Origin: Physcocola sp002396385
GTDB lineage: Bacteria; Bacteroidota; Bacteroidia; Bacteroidales; Paludibacteraceae
Assembly (NCBI GenBank): GCA_946535435.1
Contig: CAMNDM010000048.1
Coordinates: 1 to 25,560 of the forward strand
Length of the DNA stretch: 25,560 nt
Direction of reading: 5' to 3'
In this document: piece by piece, positions 1 through 7,809 of the stretch
Layout of the letters: every line of letters begins with the position of its first letter
How positions within the stretch are numbered: position 1 is the stretch's first letter
Notes under the pieces: model-generated
Database searches by the model: none
What the model was told of the DNA's origin: nothing
The model's input: only the letters and a program-made list of their open reading frames with translations
Position numbers and translations under genes: made by a program

Positions 1-1145
1 ATGTGATAGTTGGCGTGAGACATGCGGGTAAGTCGTACCTGCTGTATCAGCGCGTACGTCAGCTACAGGCTGCAGGAAAGGGATGGGACGAGATTCTGTT
101 TGTGGACTTTGAGGATGAGCGTCTGGCAGAGTTTCAGGCGGAGGACTTCAACAGTCTGCTGGAGGCTCATCTGGAACTGTATGGCAAGAAGCCGGTGGTG
201 TTTCTAGACGAGGTGCAGAACATTCCGCACTGGGATAAGTTCGTACGGAGGTTGACTGATGCGAAATATAGGGTCTATGTGACGGGCAGCAATGCGAAGA
301 TGCTGAGCAAGGAGGTGGCAACCACGCTGGGCGGACGGTTCTTTATCTATGATGCGTACCCATATTCGTTCAAAGAGTATCTGGCAGCGCAGCAGGTGGA
401 ACTGAAAGAGCATTGGGAGTATGACACGATACAGCGGAGCGAGGTGAAGCGACATCTGAACGAATACTTCTATTATGGTGGTCTGCCGGAGATCCTGTCG
501 TTTAAGAATAAGCGAGCCATGCTTTCGAGCTTGTACCAGAAGATCTACCTGGGTGACATTTGTGCCCGAAACAACATTAAGAACGACAGGGTGCTGAACA
601 TTCTGATCAAGAAGATGGCAGAGAGCGTGAAGCAACCGCTGTCGTATAACAGGCTGAAGAACGTGATAGTGGCAACGGGGTCACCCATCAGTGTGCCTAC
701 TACGATAGACTATGCGGATTACGTCTCTGACAGTTGGCTGATACTGCCCATGGAGAACGAGGTTGGGAAGCTGACGGAGAAGGAAATGCAGAAGAAATAC
801 TACTTCGTTGACAACGGGTTGCTGAACCTGTTCTTGATGAATTCGGAGACTTCGTTGCTGGAGAACATGGTGGCGGTGGAGCTATGCAGGCAGTTTGGCA
901 AGAAGAATGTGTTTTTTCTGAACGCGGAAAAGGAGATAGACTTCATTGTGCCTGACGAGAAGCTGACCATTCAGGTATCCTACAGCATCAAGGATGGGGC
1001 AACTTACAACAGGGAGGTGCCGCCACTAGTGAAGTATACCAAGGCGCATGAGGACTGGAAGTGCCTGCTGATTACGTATGATGAGGAGGGAATAGAAGAG
1101 GGAATACCTGTAGTTCCTGTTTGGAAGTGGCTGATGGAGGTGTGA
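1..1145 (+). CDS. AAA_14 / DUF4143 family ATP-binding protein, 5' end missing
   Basis: Cytoplasmic P-loop ATPase of the AAA_14 plus DUF4143 architecture. The family is widespread in Bacteroidota and archaea and its physiological role is unknown. The Walker A motif is GVRHAGKS, only about 8 codons from the left edge, and the Walker B segment is VVFLDEVQN. The C-terminal third (around EKEIDFIVPDEKLTIQVSY) has the nuclease-like E...D...Q pattern seen in DUF4143. Family members usually have 20-40 residues before Walker A. The frame is open to the window edge, so the GTG at position 3 is probably an internal Val codon and the gene starts upstream. The GVRHAGKS spelling is a little unusual, as most members have GVRRSGKS. 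The gene is visibly richer in G and in CTG leucine codons than the genes downstream, which may indicate transfer. It converges with the remnant at 1174. The family call is firm; the function is unknown. Confidence 0.85.
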   Translation, partial: VIVGVRHAGKSYLLYQRVRQLQAAGKGWDEILFVDFEDERLAEFQAEDFNSLLEAHLELYGKKPVVFLDEVQNIPHWDKFVRRLTDAKYRVYVTGSNAKMLSKEVATTLGGRFFIYDAYPYSFKEYLAAQQVELKEHWEYDTIQRSEVKRHLNEYFYYGGLPEILSFKNKRAMLSSLYQKIYLGDICARNNIKNDRVLNILIKKMAESVKQPLSYNRLKNVIVATGSPISVPTTIDYADYVSDSWLILPMENEVGKLTEKEMQKKYYFVDNGLLNLFLMNSETSLLENMVAVELCRQFGKKNVFFLNAEKEIDFIVPDEKLTIQVSYSIKDGATYNREVPPLVKYTKAHEDWKCLLITYDEEGIEEGIPVVPVWKWLMEV

Positions 1146-1173
1146 CTTCTGGGGGAGGCGCGGAAATAAGTAA

Positions 1174-1578
1174 TTACGGTTTTTTATTAGAAAATTTCAC
1201 GCCAGAATACCTGATGGCCTTCTTTATCTGTTCTATAGAATTCATCTCTCTAAAGATATAGTTCTGCTCCAACTGGTCGCGGAAGACATCAGAATATAGC
1301 GCAATAATGCCGCGGTTGCTATAATCCTTCGATTTCAGCCACCTCTTATCCTTCTTGTCAATTAGCAGGAAAAACTCGTTGTGTGCAGCCAGCTGTTTGT
1401 CGATAACTTGATTGAGCAAGCCTACCAAACGGTCCCACGCCCTAATTAGGATGCGGTTCTCTTCCGCTATCCACGAAGGCATAGACATATTGTCTTCGCC
1501 ATAATTGCTAAGCGAATCTAGCGCATTATGCCAAAAGATGTTTTCTGGTAATGAAAATTTTTCGAGGACATCTAGCAC
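1174..1578 (-). pseudogene. Hypothetical protein, probable 3' remnant of a larger gene
   Basis: I do not recognise this 134-codon frame. It is hydrophilic, with no signal peptide or membrane segment. It has a basic C-terminal end and a helical centre rich in charged and aromatic residues (WIAEENRILIRAWDRL, then LLIDKKDKRWLK). The only start inside it is a GTG at 1578. The frame continues upstream for another 11 codons, with protein-like composition (LIKAVELDDKG), to an in-frame TAA at 1612-1614, and there is no ATG. No promoter motif lies upstream. The pattern fits the surviving C-terminal part of a decayed gene, but an intact small gene starting at GTG cannot be excluded. Its stop faces the end of the upstream ATPase 28 bp away. 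Confidence 0.45.
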
Positions 1579-1745
1579 CCCCTTGTCGTCTAACTCTACC
1601 GCCTTAATCAGTTAAGCTGTCATTTCCTGGCTACGGGCAGGAGAAACGGGGTAAGAAACGTTTTCGAAGTACAGTTGAAATCTGTCGAAACCGATGGTTT
1701 CCATCATGTTCCGGTATTATGGATCGAAAATCTCAGCTGCCGCCC

Positions 1746-1780
1746 AAAAAAAGAAGACGCATTGTTGGAATGCGTCTTCT
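1746..1780 (-). terminator. Rho-independent terminator of the thiGSH operon
   Basis: The 12-bp arms 1752-1763 and 1769-1780 are perfectly complementary, with a 5-nt loop. Read on the minus strand the hairpin is followed by a run of seven T. It lies 23 bp beyond the thiH stop codon, so it closes the thiamine operon. Confidence 0.93.
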
Positions 1781-1802
1781 GTTCTTTGACAATATCTATT
1801 TG

Positions 1803-2936
1803 TTATCGAAGTGCCATCTCTTCATGGTCGAAACTTGAGTCCCAATTCTTAAAGACAGGTTCGAGCCCTTTGTTACGGAGGGCAGCCACCACATCGGCCA
1901 CTTTTCTATCGTCGTTGATATGGAACTGTTCGAGACTTTGCGGATAACAAGCATAGCCGCCCGGATCGGTTTTACTTTCGGCACTCATAGTAGTCACACC
2001 CAAAGCTGCCATATTGTTGCGTATAAACTCAGGCTCGCGGGTAGAATAAGAGATGTCGACATCGTGGTCGAAAATACGCATAGCAAATGTAACCTGTGCG
2101 AGTTCCTTGTCGGTCATCACAAAATTCGGTTGGAAACCTCCATTTTCAGACGGACGCATTCTCGGAAAGTTGACACTGTATTGCGTACGCCAATAGTTTT
2201 TCTCAAGGTAACGGAGATGGTATGCCATCATCGTCACGTCGGTACGCCAGTCTTCCAAACCTATAAGCACCCCCATGCCAATTTTGTGTACACCGGCCTG
2301 GGCCATACGGTCGAAGCCGTTCACACGCCACTCGAAAATGGATTTCTGTCCACGCGGATGGTATTTCTTATAGTTGGCTTCGTGATAAGTCTCCTGAAAA
2401 CAGATAACGCCATTCATACCATGCTTCCGCAATTCGGCATACTCTTCCGACTTCAACGGCATAACCTCAATTTGCAAGTTATTGAAATACGGCTTAGCCA
2501 AATCTAACGCCTTAGCCAAATAAGGAACTCCCGCAAGAGCCGGATTCTCGCCAGTTACGATAAGCAGATTGTCGAAAGGGCCCAGCTGCTTGATAGCCTG
2601 GTACTCGCGAACAATCTCGTCTTCTTTAAGTATGACACGCTTGATTTTATTTTCGACATGAAAACCACAATAAACGCACGAATTGGTACACGAATTGGTG
2701 ATGTAGATAGGAATGAACATATTAATGGTCTTTCCGAAACGCTCGCGCGTATATTTTTGGCTTAACGCCGCCATCTGCTCCAAGTAAGGAGCCGCAGCGG
2801 GAGAAATGAGGGCCATGAAGTCGTCGACATCGCAACGCTGTTTACCCAGGGCCCGGCGCACGTCGGCATCGGTCTTCGACATAATCTGCCGCGTTGTATC
2901 CTCCCAGTCTATCTTACGAATAACGTCACTAAACAT
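1803..2936 (-). CDS. thiH: 2-iminoacetate synthase ThiH
   Basis: Radical SAM enzyme that cleaves L-tyrosine to dehydroglycine (2-iminoacetate) and p-cresol, supplying the glycine-derived part of the thiamine thiazole ring in anaerobic or facultative bacteria. The cluster-binding CxxxCxxC is CTNSCVYC at residues 83-90, followed by GFH. The 377-residue length is normal for ThiH. The C-terminal half carries the family segments SVNFPRMRP and SAESKTDPGGY. It is the last gene of the thiG-thiS-thiH unit, 15 bp after thiS and followed by a strong terminator. Having ThiH rather than glycine oxidase ThiO fits an oxygen-independent lifestyle, as does nrdDG next door. Regulation is inferred to come from the TPP riboswitch in front of thiG. 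Confidence 0.97.
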   Translation of the reverse strand: MFSDVIRKIDWEDTTRQIMSKTDADVRRALGKQRCDVDDFMALISPAAAPYLEQMAALSQKYTRERFGKTINMFIPIYITNSCTNSCVYCGFHVENKIKRVILKEDEIVREYQAIKQLGPFDNLLIVTGENPALAGVPYLAKALDLAKPYFNNLQIEVMPLKSEEYAELRKHGMNGVICFQETYHEANYKKYHPRGQKSIFEWRVNGFDRMAQAGVHKIGMGVLIGLEDWRTDVTMMAYHLRYLEKNYWRTQYSVNFPRMRPSENGGFQPNFVMTDKELAQVTFAMRIFDHDVDISYSTREPEFIRNNMAALGVTTMSAESKTDPGGYACYPQSLEQFHINDDRKVADVVAALRNKGLEPVFKNWDSSFDHEEMALR

Positions 2937-2951
2937 TATATCAATATCAAT

Positions 2952-3152
2952 TTAACCACCACACACAGCACGAATAATCACCACATCGTCACCCTCATTA
3001 AGGGTTTTATTCTCCCAATCGGCACGTGGCACCATATCGTTATTGACAGCGACAGCCACCCCTCTGTCGGGAAGGTTTTGTTGTTCGGCAAGGGTTTTGA
3101 CAGTAGCTCCACCGGCCATTTCAACCTTGTCGCCATTTACAATTATATTCAT
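2952..3152 (-). CDS. thiS: Sulfur carrier protein ThiS
   Basis: A 66-residue ubiquitin-fold sulfur carrier. It ends in the diagnostic Gly-Gly (AVCGG), which is adenylated and converted to a thiocarboxylate so that sulfur can pass to ThiG. The beta-grasp pattern is visible: MNIIVNGDKVEM, then VKTLAEQQNL, then GVAVAVNNDMVPR. Size and C-terminus are typical. It lies 10 bp after thiG and 15 bp before thiH, so the three are surely co-transcribed. The adenylating enzyme ThiF is not in this window and must be encoded elsewhere. Confidence 0.96.
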   Translation of the reverse strand: MNIIVNGDKVEMAGGATVKTLAEQQNLPDRGVAVAVNNDMVPRADWENKTLNEGDDVVIIRAVCGG

Positions 3153-3162
3153 ATATTTTGTT

Positions 3163-3942
3163 CTAATTGTTCAAGAAAGAGGTTAATGGAGAACTAGCCT
3201 GAGCGGAAAAATCGGCAGACTGTGCGCCCAAACCAGCTAAGAAGGCACGCCGTCCGGCAACCGAGGCCTCTTTAAAAGCGACCGCCATTTCAACCGGATC
3301 AGCCGCAACCGAAATGGCCGTATTGACCAACACGGCACTGGCACCAATCTCGAACGCTTTTGCCGCATCGCTTGGAGCACCTATACCCGCATCAACAACA
3401 ACAGGGACTGTAGCCTCTTCAATAATAGCCTGAAGGAAATCGAGAGTAACCAACCCCCTATTTGTACCGATAGGGGCCGCAAGCGGCATAACCGTAGCCG
3501 CACCAACCTCGGCGAGACGTTTACACAAGACAGGGTCGGCCTGGCAATATGGCAAAACGACAAAGCCCTCCTTTACCAACTGCTCTGTAGCCTTCAAAGT
3601 TTCAACCGGGTCGGGCAACAGATAACGCGGATCGGGGTGTATTTCCAACTTGAGCCAGTTGGTACCAAAGGCCTCACGCGCCATCTTGGCCGCAAAAACA
3701 GCCTCGTCGGCATTGCGCACACCCGAAGTGTTAGGAAGTAGCTGAATATTAGGTTTAGCTATATGTTGGAGCATATCGTCGGAAGAGTCAGACAATTTGA
3801 TACGCTTCATGGCCAGCGTCACCATTTCGGTGCCAGAAGCCTCGATGGCCTTAGCCATCACCTCATTCGAACTGAATTTACCAGTTCCGAGAAACAAACG
3901 GGAAGAAAACTCCTTACCCGCAATAACCAATTTATCGTCCAT
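3163..3942 (-). CDS. thiG: Thiazole synthase ThiG
   Basis: TIM-barrel enzyme that condenses 1-deoxy-D-xylulose 5-phosphate, dehydroglycine from ThiH and the ThiS thiocarboxylate into the thiazole phosphate precursor of thiamine. The N-terminal segment IAGKEFSSRLFLGTGKF is typical. The Schiff-base lysine is K98 in NWLKLEIHPD. The phosphate-binding region PVVVDAGIGAPSDAAKAFE is intact. The 259-residue length is normal. The ATG at 3942 begins MDDKLVIAG. It is the first gene after the TPP riboswitch, with about 65 nt of leader between aptamer and start codon. No Shine-Dalgarno motif is apparent, as usual in this phylum. Confidence 0.97.
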   Translation of the reverse strand: MDDKLVIAGKEFSSRLFLGTGKFSSNEVMAKAIEASGTEMVTLAMKRIKLSDSSDDMLQHIAKPNIQLLPNTSGVRNADEAVFAAKMAREAFGTNWLKLEIHPDPRYLLPDPVETLKATEQLVKEGFVVLPYCQADPVLCKRLAEVGAATVMPLAAPIGTNRGLVTLDFLQAIIEEATVPVVVDAGIGAPSDAAKAFEIGASAVLVNTAISVAADPVEMAVAFKEASVAGRRAFLAGLGAQSADFSAQASSPLTSFLNN

Positions 3943-4009
3943 AATGATACAGGTATATTAACAACCGGCAATTTGGGGGAGTCTGCCTAGCACAATTCAT
4001 CAGAGAGAG

Positions 4010-4085
4010 AAAACACCTACGCCGGCATTATCCGGATCAGGTTACGGGTATAATCTCAGCCTGGTGGAACCAAGCACCCCAACTC
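4010..4085 (-). promoter_or_regulatory. TPP riboswitch (THI element) upstream of thiG
   Basis: Read on the minus strand this has the conserved THI-box segments in order: GGGGTGC (4074-4080), CTGAGAT, ATACCC, AACCTGATCCGGATAATG, CCGGCGTAGG. The CTGAGA and CCTGATC..GGATAATGCC parts are the pyrimidine- and pyrophosphate-binding cores of the thiM-type TPP aptamer. The P1 helix looks short (GAG at the 5' side with CTC past the 3' side). The predicted transcription start at about 4103 puts the aptamer at the very 5' end of the leader. TPP binding should lower thiGSH expression; the mode of control is not evident. Confidence 0.95.
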
Positions 4086-4109
4086 GTCGACACGTCTAAT
4101 TACGACCAG

Positions 4110-4141
4110 CAAAATTAGCAATTAACGACGAGAAAAACAAA
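4110..4141 (-). promoter_or_regulatory. Bacteroidota-type promoter of thiGSH
   Basis: Minus-strand TAATTTTG (4110-4117) fits the -7 consensus TAnnTTTG. TTTG (4138-4141) lies 20 nt upstream as the -33 box. Transcription should start near 4103, just ahead of the TPP riboswitch. Confidence 0.8.
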
Positions 4142-4251
4142 ACACGACAACATATTCGGGGACAAGTCAAAACTACGCTTACCAATAACCTCTAAACCAT
4201 TCCCGCACACCAGATTCAAAGAGTTTTTTTTCAGTCACGTCTCCCCCAAAT

Positions 4252-4297
4252 AAAAAAAACAGGGGAACAGTAACACACCGCGACCATTCCCTTGTTT
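4252..4297 (-). terminator. Terminator after nrdDG
   Basis: Arms 4257-4268 and 4286-4297 pair over 12 positions with one mismatch and one G-U. The hairpin has a 17-nt loop and is followed on the minus strand by a run of T. It starts 4 bp past the nrdG stop codon. Confidence 0.85.
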
Positions 4298-4300
4298 AAG

Positions 4301-4771
4301 TTATTTTTTCCAGAACCGGAAAGTTATGTCAATCATAAATCCATCGTCATCGACCTTATACATGTGCTGGTTGGTGGTTTTATGGGTTAAAGGACCAAAT
4401 CCAGCTATATAGGGCCCAAGTTTGATGTAGTTGAAAGCCTTCACATCGACAAAGTCCGGCACCTCGGTCTTACCGGAGTACCATGCGGTTTTGAGTTTGC
4501 CTTTATAGAACGACTTAACCCATTTTGCAAGCAGAAGCACACCTTCCGGGTCGTTGTCGCCCCCCATAAAGGCCACACAAGTCACATCGTCGACATAAGG
4601 TTTCAGCAACACTTCCAACGACTCAGGCGTCAGTAAAGAGCCGATATCTGTTTTCAAGTAATCGCTATGACACCCCTTGCAATTATTCGGGCAGTTCGAG
4701 ATGTTTATTGCCAGAGAGACCTCATCGGGCACTTCCTGAAACACTATACTGCAATTGACGTACTTCAGCAT
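4301..4771 (-). CDS. nrdG: Anaerobic ribonucleotide reductase activating protein NrdG
   Basis: Radical SAM activase that generates the glycyl radical on NrdD using a [4Fe-4S] cluster and S-adenosylmethionine. The cluster motif CxxxCxxC is CPNNCKGC at residues 27-34, and the characteristic N-terminus is MLKYVNCSIVFQEVPDEV. An upstream in-frame start at 4801 exists, but family members begin at the MLKYVN-type sequence, so I use the ATG at 4771 (156 aa). With this start the gene overlaps the end of nrdD by 50 bp in another frame. That is a long overlap and suggests translational coupling. A terminator follows immediately. Confidence 0.94.
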   Translation of the reverse strand: MLKYVNCSIVFQEVPDEVSLAINISNCPNNCKGCHSDYLKTDIGSLLTPESLEVLLKPYVDDVTCVAFMGGDNDPEGVLLLAKWVKSFYKGKLKTAWYSGKTEVPDFVDVKAFNYIKLGPYIAGFGPLTHKTTNQHMYKVDDDGFMIDITFRFWKK

Positions 4772-6872
4772 CGTTAGCCAAATCTTTACCACCATTAGCA
4801 TAATAGCGTTTGGCAGCTTCCTTCTGGCGTGCGGCAGAGAAGTTACCGACTCGCTTCATATAACCAATGACACGGGTTAGATAATCGACATTCTCACTAT
4901 TGCAAGAAGGGCATGATTTCAAATAACGCTTGTCGATTTTTCCACAATCGTTGCAAATAGTGTTAGGAATATTGAACGTAAAGTAGTTACAGCCTTCAAC
5001 GGCAGCAACCCTCAACAACTGCCTGTACTGGGCCATGCTGAGATGCTCCTCCAGATTGCAGTGCAAAGCCGAACCACCGGTAAGGTGCTCTACATATTTA
5101 CGGCCGTGCAGACGGAACTTGTCAATGACATTGGTACCCTCGTCTTCCACCACATAGAAATAACTGTTGTAACAGTCGCGTGGGACGAAATAACCATCCT
5201 CACGGTCCCATTTCGCATGTTTAACTCCCACATTCTCGGCAGGAATCATTTCGCAGTTGAACATCACATCCTTCGAGCGGTACATCTTGTTGTACTTCTC
5301 GACCAAACCAAGAACCGACTGAACAAAATCAAGGTACTCAGGAGTATCTTTGATAGGGATTTTCAAGAATTCGGCAGCCTCAACCAATCCGTTGACACCA
5401 ACCGTCAGATACTGACGGGCAATGTTGATATAACCAGAGTCGAACAATGGTAGCATGCCTTTCTTGTAAAGGTCCTTCAGGTTTTCGTTGTAGGCCATCT
5501 GCACCTTGTGCACCAAATCGATGGTCTCTTCCAAGAAATCGAGATACGAACGGTTGTTCTTCACCGCATACTGGATGCAGCGGTTCAGATTGATAGTGAG
5601 CACACTTTTCGATCCGGTAGAGACACCACCAGCACCCAAAGTGTAGCTGAAACCATTGTCCTGGATTTCGTTTCTCAGGCGACAACACGAACTTAATGAA
5701 TCGGCGCTGTCGCTCATATAGGTAAAGAAAGAATGCCCTTCGGCATACATTTCGGCAGTGAAATCGCCATACTCTTTATCTTTAACATCACCATCTTCGG
5801 TAAGCAGAGCCATGGTTTCGACAGGGAACGTCAGAACAGTACGCAAACGCTCGGCATTAAACCACTTCATAAAGCGTTTCTGCAACCAGCTAACCGAGTT
5901 CCAAACAGGGGCAGTGCCATCAGGGAAACGGAACTCGCCGAAAAGGCTCTCGAAATAGAACTTGTCGTAATAAGATATGTTCCAGAACACGGCCTGGAAG
6001 TTACGCGCGCCAGTAGGTTGGTTGATAGAATAAACCACTTGTTCAAAACAGTCGGTAATCATCTTATCGATAGTGCGCTGTTTGGTAGACAAGTCAACCA
6101 CCCTGTCGGCATGTTCGTAATAGTCGTTGCCATACTCCATACGAATGAAGTAATCCATATACATTAAGAACTCAGGCGTTGCACAAGCCCCGCTCAGCAT
6201 GCTCGATACCATAAAGACCATATTGATAAACCCACCGCAGAACGACTTCAGGTTAGTTGGTCTTGACGAGTTACCACCAATGCTGACCGTACCATTCAAC
6301 AGCCACGGATACATGGTGATGCTGGCACAATAGTTAGCCATAGAAGTCTCGTCGTTCTTATAGAGGAAGTGATTGTTTAGGAAAGTGATGTACTTGTCAG
6401 AAATCTCTTTTCCATACATATCCTTTATACGGTCGGTAAGTAGTTTGCGGTTAAGACGTATAAAGTTCGATTTAGGGAGTTCGCCAATAAGGGTAGCAAT
6501 ATTCTTGTTCTCCACATTGGCATTAGCATCGTACTTACTACCAGTAGCCGGATTAGCAGCATTACAATAATTCATCATGAACTCAAGCTTACCACGGGTT
6601 TCGCGGTCCTCGAGATGTTTTTGACGATAAAGGATGAAATTCTTGGCAACTGCATAGTAATGTTCGGCCATAAGGGCGCGTTCTACCTGGTTCTGGATTT
6701 CCTCAACGTTAATTCCGTTGTGAATACTCATACGCGAAAGGATGCTGAGCATCATTTCTTCAGACACAAAACCACCCGTCGACAAAAAAGCCTTCGAGAT
6801 GGCCTGTTTAATTTTTTCCATTGAGAACTGCTCTTTCTTGCCGTTTCTCTTAACGATAAAAATGTTTTCCAT
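4722..6872 (-). CDS. nrdD: Anaerobic ribonucleoside-triphosphate reductase NrdD
   Basis: Class III, oxygen-sensitive ribonucleotide reductase making dNTPs from NTPs with a glycyl radical. An N-terminal ATP-cone allosteric domain is visible (IFIVKRNGKKEQFSMEKI, residues about 4-90). The catalytic barrel includes SSCCRLRN. The C-terminal zinc site consists of two Cys pairs (CNDC and CPSC). The glycyl-radical loop is TRVIGYM, with Gly near residue 670 of 716. The frame extends to 6911, but MENIFIVKRNG at 6872 matches the usual N-terminus. The C-terminal tail after the radical loop (about 45 residues) overlaps nrdG. With nrdG it provides deoxynucleotides under anaerobic growth. The likely promoter is at 7052-7059, about 170 nt upstream. 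Confidence 0.96.
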   Translation of the reverse strand: MENIFIVKRNGKKEQFSMEKIKQAISKAFLSTGGFVSEEMMLSILSRMSIHNGINVEEIQNQVERALMAEHYYAVAKNFILYRQKHLEDRETRGKLEFMMNYCNAANPATGSKYDANANVENKNIATLIGELPKSNFIRLNRKLLTDRIKDMYGKEISDKYITFLNNHFLYKNDETSMANYCASITMYPWLLNGTVSIGGNSSRPTNLKSFCGGFINMVFMVSSMLSGACATPEFLMYMDYFIRMEYGNDYYEHADRVVDLSTKQRTIDKMITDCFEQVVYSINQPTGARNFQAVFWNISYYDKFYFESLFGEFRFPDGTAPVWNSVSWLQKRFMKWFNAERLRTVLTFPVETMALLTEDGDVKDKEYGDFTAEMYAEGHSFFTYMSDSADSLSSCCRLRNEIQDNGFSYTLGAGGVSTGSKSVLTINLNRCIQYAVKNNRSYLDFLEETIDLVHKVQMAYNENLKDLYKKGMLPLFDSGYINIARQYLTVGVNGLVEAAEFLKIPIKDTPEYLDFVQSVLGLVEKYNKMYRSKDVMFNCEMIPAENVGVKHAKWDREDGYFVPRDCYNSYFYVVEDEGTNVIDKFRLHGRKYVEHLTGGSALHCNLEEHLSMAQYRQLLRVAAVEGCNYFTFNIPNTICNDCGKIDKRYLKSCPSCNSENVDYLTRVIGYMKRVGNFSAARQKEAAKRYYANGGKDLANDAEVRQLQYSVSGSAR

Positions 6873-7208
6873 TATAAGTACTGAATCAATTTCCAAATTT
6901 TTTAGTTTCACTATCTATTTCAGGTAAAATGCTCAATAACACTTATGTTAGGTTTCGATTTGCATACATCCAGATAAATATGCAACTAAATCTTCCTTTC
7001 AAAACCGCATATTATACTCTATTTATCAATTAGATAGCGATTGTTATATTGCAAATGTACAGCAAACTTTTTTCTAAAAAAACTGGAGAAAGATATTCTT
7101 GAAACTATATAACGGAAACAAGCGGCGTAAGATAGCACAAATAAACACGTTGAAGAGTTTTCAACATTTTTGAAAAAGAAGGAAGTCGGAGCCATGCCAA
7201 CAAGCCAC
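6873..7208. other. Intergenic region upstream of nrdD
   Basis: AT-rich and non-coding. It holds the probable nrdD promoter (7052-7059, minus) and a long nrdD leader. In the leader TTGCATA (6960-6966) and TATGCAA (6979-6985) form a perfect 7-bp inverted repeat with a 12-nt spacer. I see no recognisable NrdR box, riboswitch or strong terminator here. Confidence 0.6.
7052..7059 (-). promoter_or_regulatory. Probable -7 box of the nrdDG promoter
   Basis: Minus-strand TACATTTG fits TAnnTTTG. The expected -33 position holds only a T-run (no TTTG), so this is a one-box match. Start of transcription would be near 7045, giving a leader of about 170 nt. Confidence 0.55.
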
Positions 7209-7742
7209 TTATTTCTTATTCATTTTTTTCACCATCTCTTTTACAAAGTCCTTGAATACCAAATTGTGTTTAACAGACAACAAATTACACAACTTTATAC
7301 ATTTGTCAAGCGACTTATAGTCTGTTGTTTCAAGCAAAGTACGGTACGTTCCGTCTGAATTGACGGCACGGATAGCGAAAACGTTCTCGTTGATGCCCGA
7401 ACTGTAGATATTAAGGAAATTGATGGTATAGTTCTGCGAATACATCTGAAAACTTAAATACTGACACTGCAAATGTAATTCATGCCAACGGTCGGAAGCA
7501 CGACCGAGAATCATCAGACTTTTACTAAATAGGTTTTTCTCCACATCGTAGCGGTATTCATAGTGCAGAGAGAAGCCCACGGCACCTACAACAAGCAGGA
7601 TGACGGCAATTATAACCGCATAAATGAGTTCATAGGGGAAATAGAACTGCACAAAAGCAATGATAGGCAACAGCAGGATACAGGCCGTGCGCAAAGCGGG
7701 CGTCAGCACATCGTCGCCCTGAATTTTCAATATATTGTCCAT
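7209..7742 (-). CDS. Small inner-membrane protein, hypothetical
   Basis: A 177-residue protein of unknown function. Two hydrophobic helices lie close together (about residues 18-38, ACILLLPIIAFVQFYF, and 40-60, IYAVIIAVILLVVGAVGF). A soluble region of about 115 residues follows and ends in a lysine-rich tail. The two-helix hairpin followed by a beta-rich part (YEYRYDVEKNLFSKSLMI) recalls bacterial PH-like membrane proteins, but this is only a resemblance. It starts 67 bp after the transketolase stop, with a terminator hairpin in between that ends about 10 nt before the start codon. Expression therefore depends on read-through or an unseen promoter. Confidence 0.75.
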   Translation of the reverse strand: MDNILKIQGDDVLTPALRTACILLLPIIAFVQFYFPYELIYAVIIAVILLVVGAVGFSLHYEYRYDVEKNLFSKSLMILGRASDRWHELHLQCQYLSFQMYSQNYTINFLNIYSSGINENVFAIRAVNSDGTYRTLLETTDYKSLDKCIKLCNLLSVKHNLVFKDFVKEMVKKMNKK

Positions 7743-7752
7743 ATTAGAAACT

Positions 7753-7789
7753 AAAAAAGAAAGCCTTCCGTATCAACCGAAAGGCTTTC
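7753..7789 (-). terminator. Terminator after transketolase
   Basis: Arms 7759-7770 and 7778-7789 pair over 12 positions including one G-U. A T-run follows on the minus strand (7753-7758). It lies between the tkt stop (7810) and the start of the membrane-protein gene (7742). Confidence 0.85.
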
Positions 7790-7809
7790 CTATTTGAAAT
7801 TAAAATCAA

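Noticed and set aside
204..635. Minus-strand open frame within the first gene
   Set aside because: Shadow of the ATPase coding frame; no recognisable domain or promoter.
1675..1947. Plus-strand open frame over the thi terminator and the thiH 3' end
   Set aside because: Antisense to the well-supported thiH and crossing its terminator; composition is not protein-like.
7149..7165. Small hairpin GTTGAA/TTCAAC downstream of the membrane-protein gene as terminator
   Set aside because: Only 6 bp and no good T-run on the minus strand.
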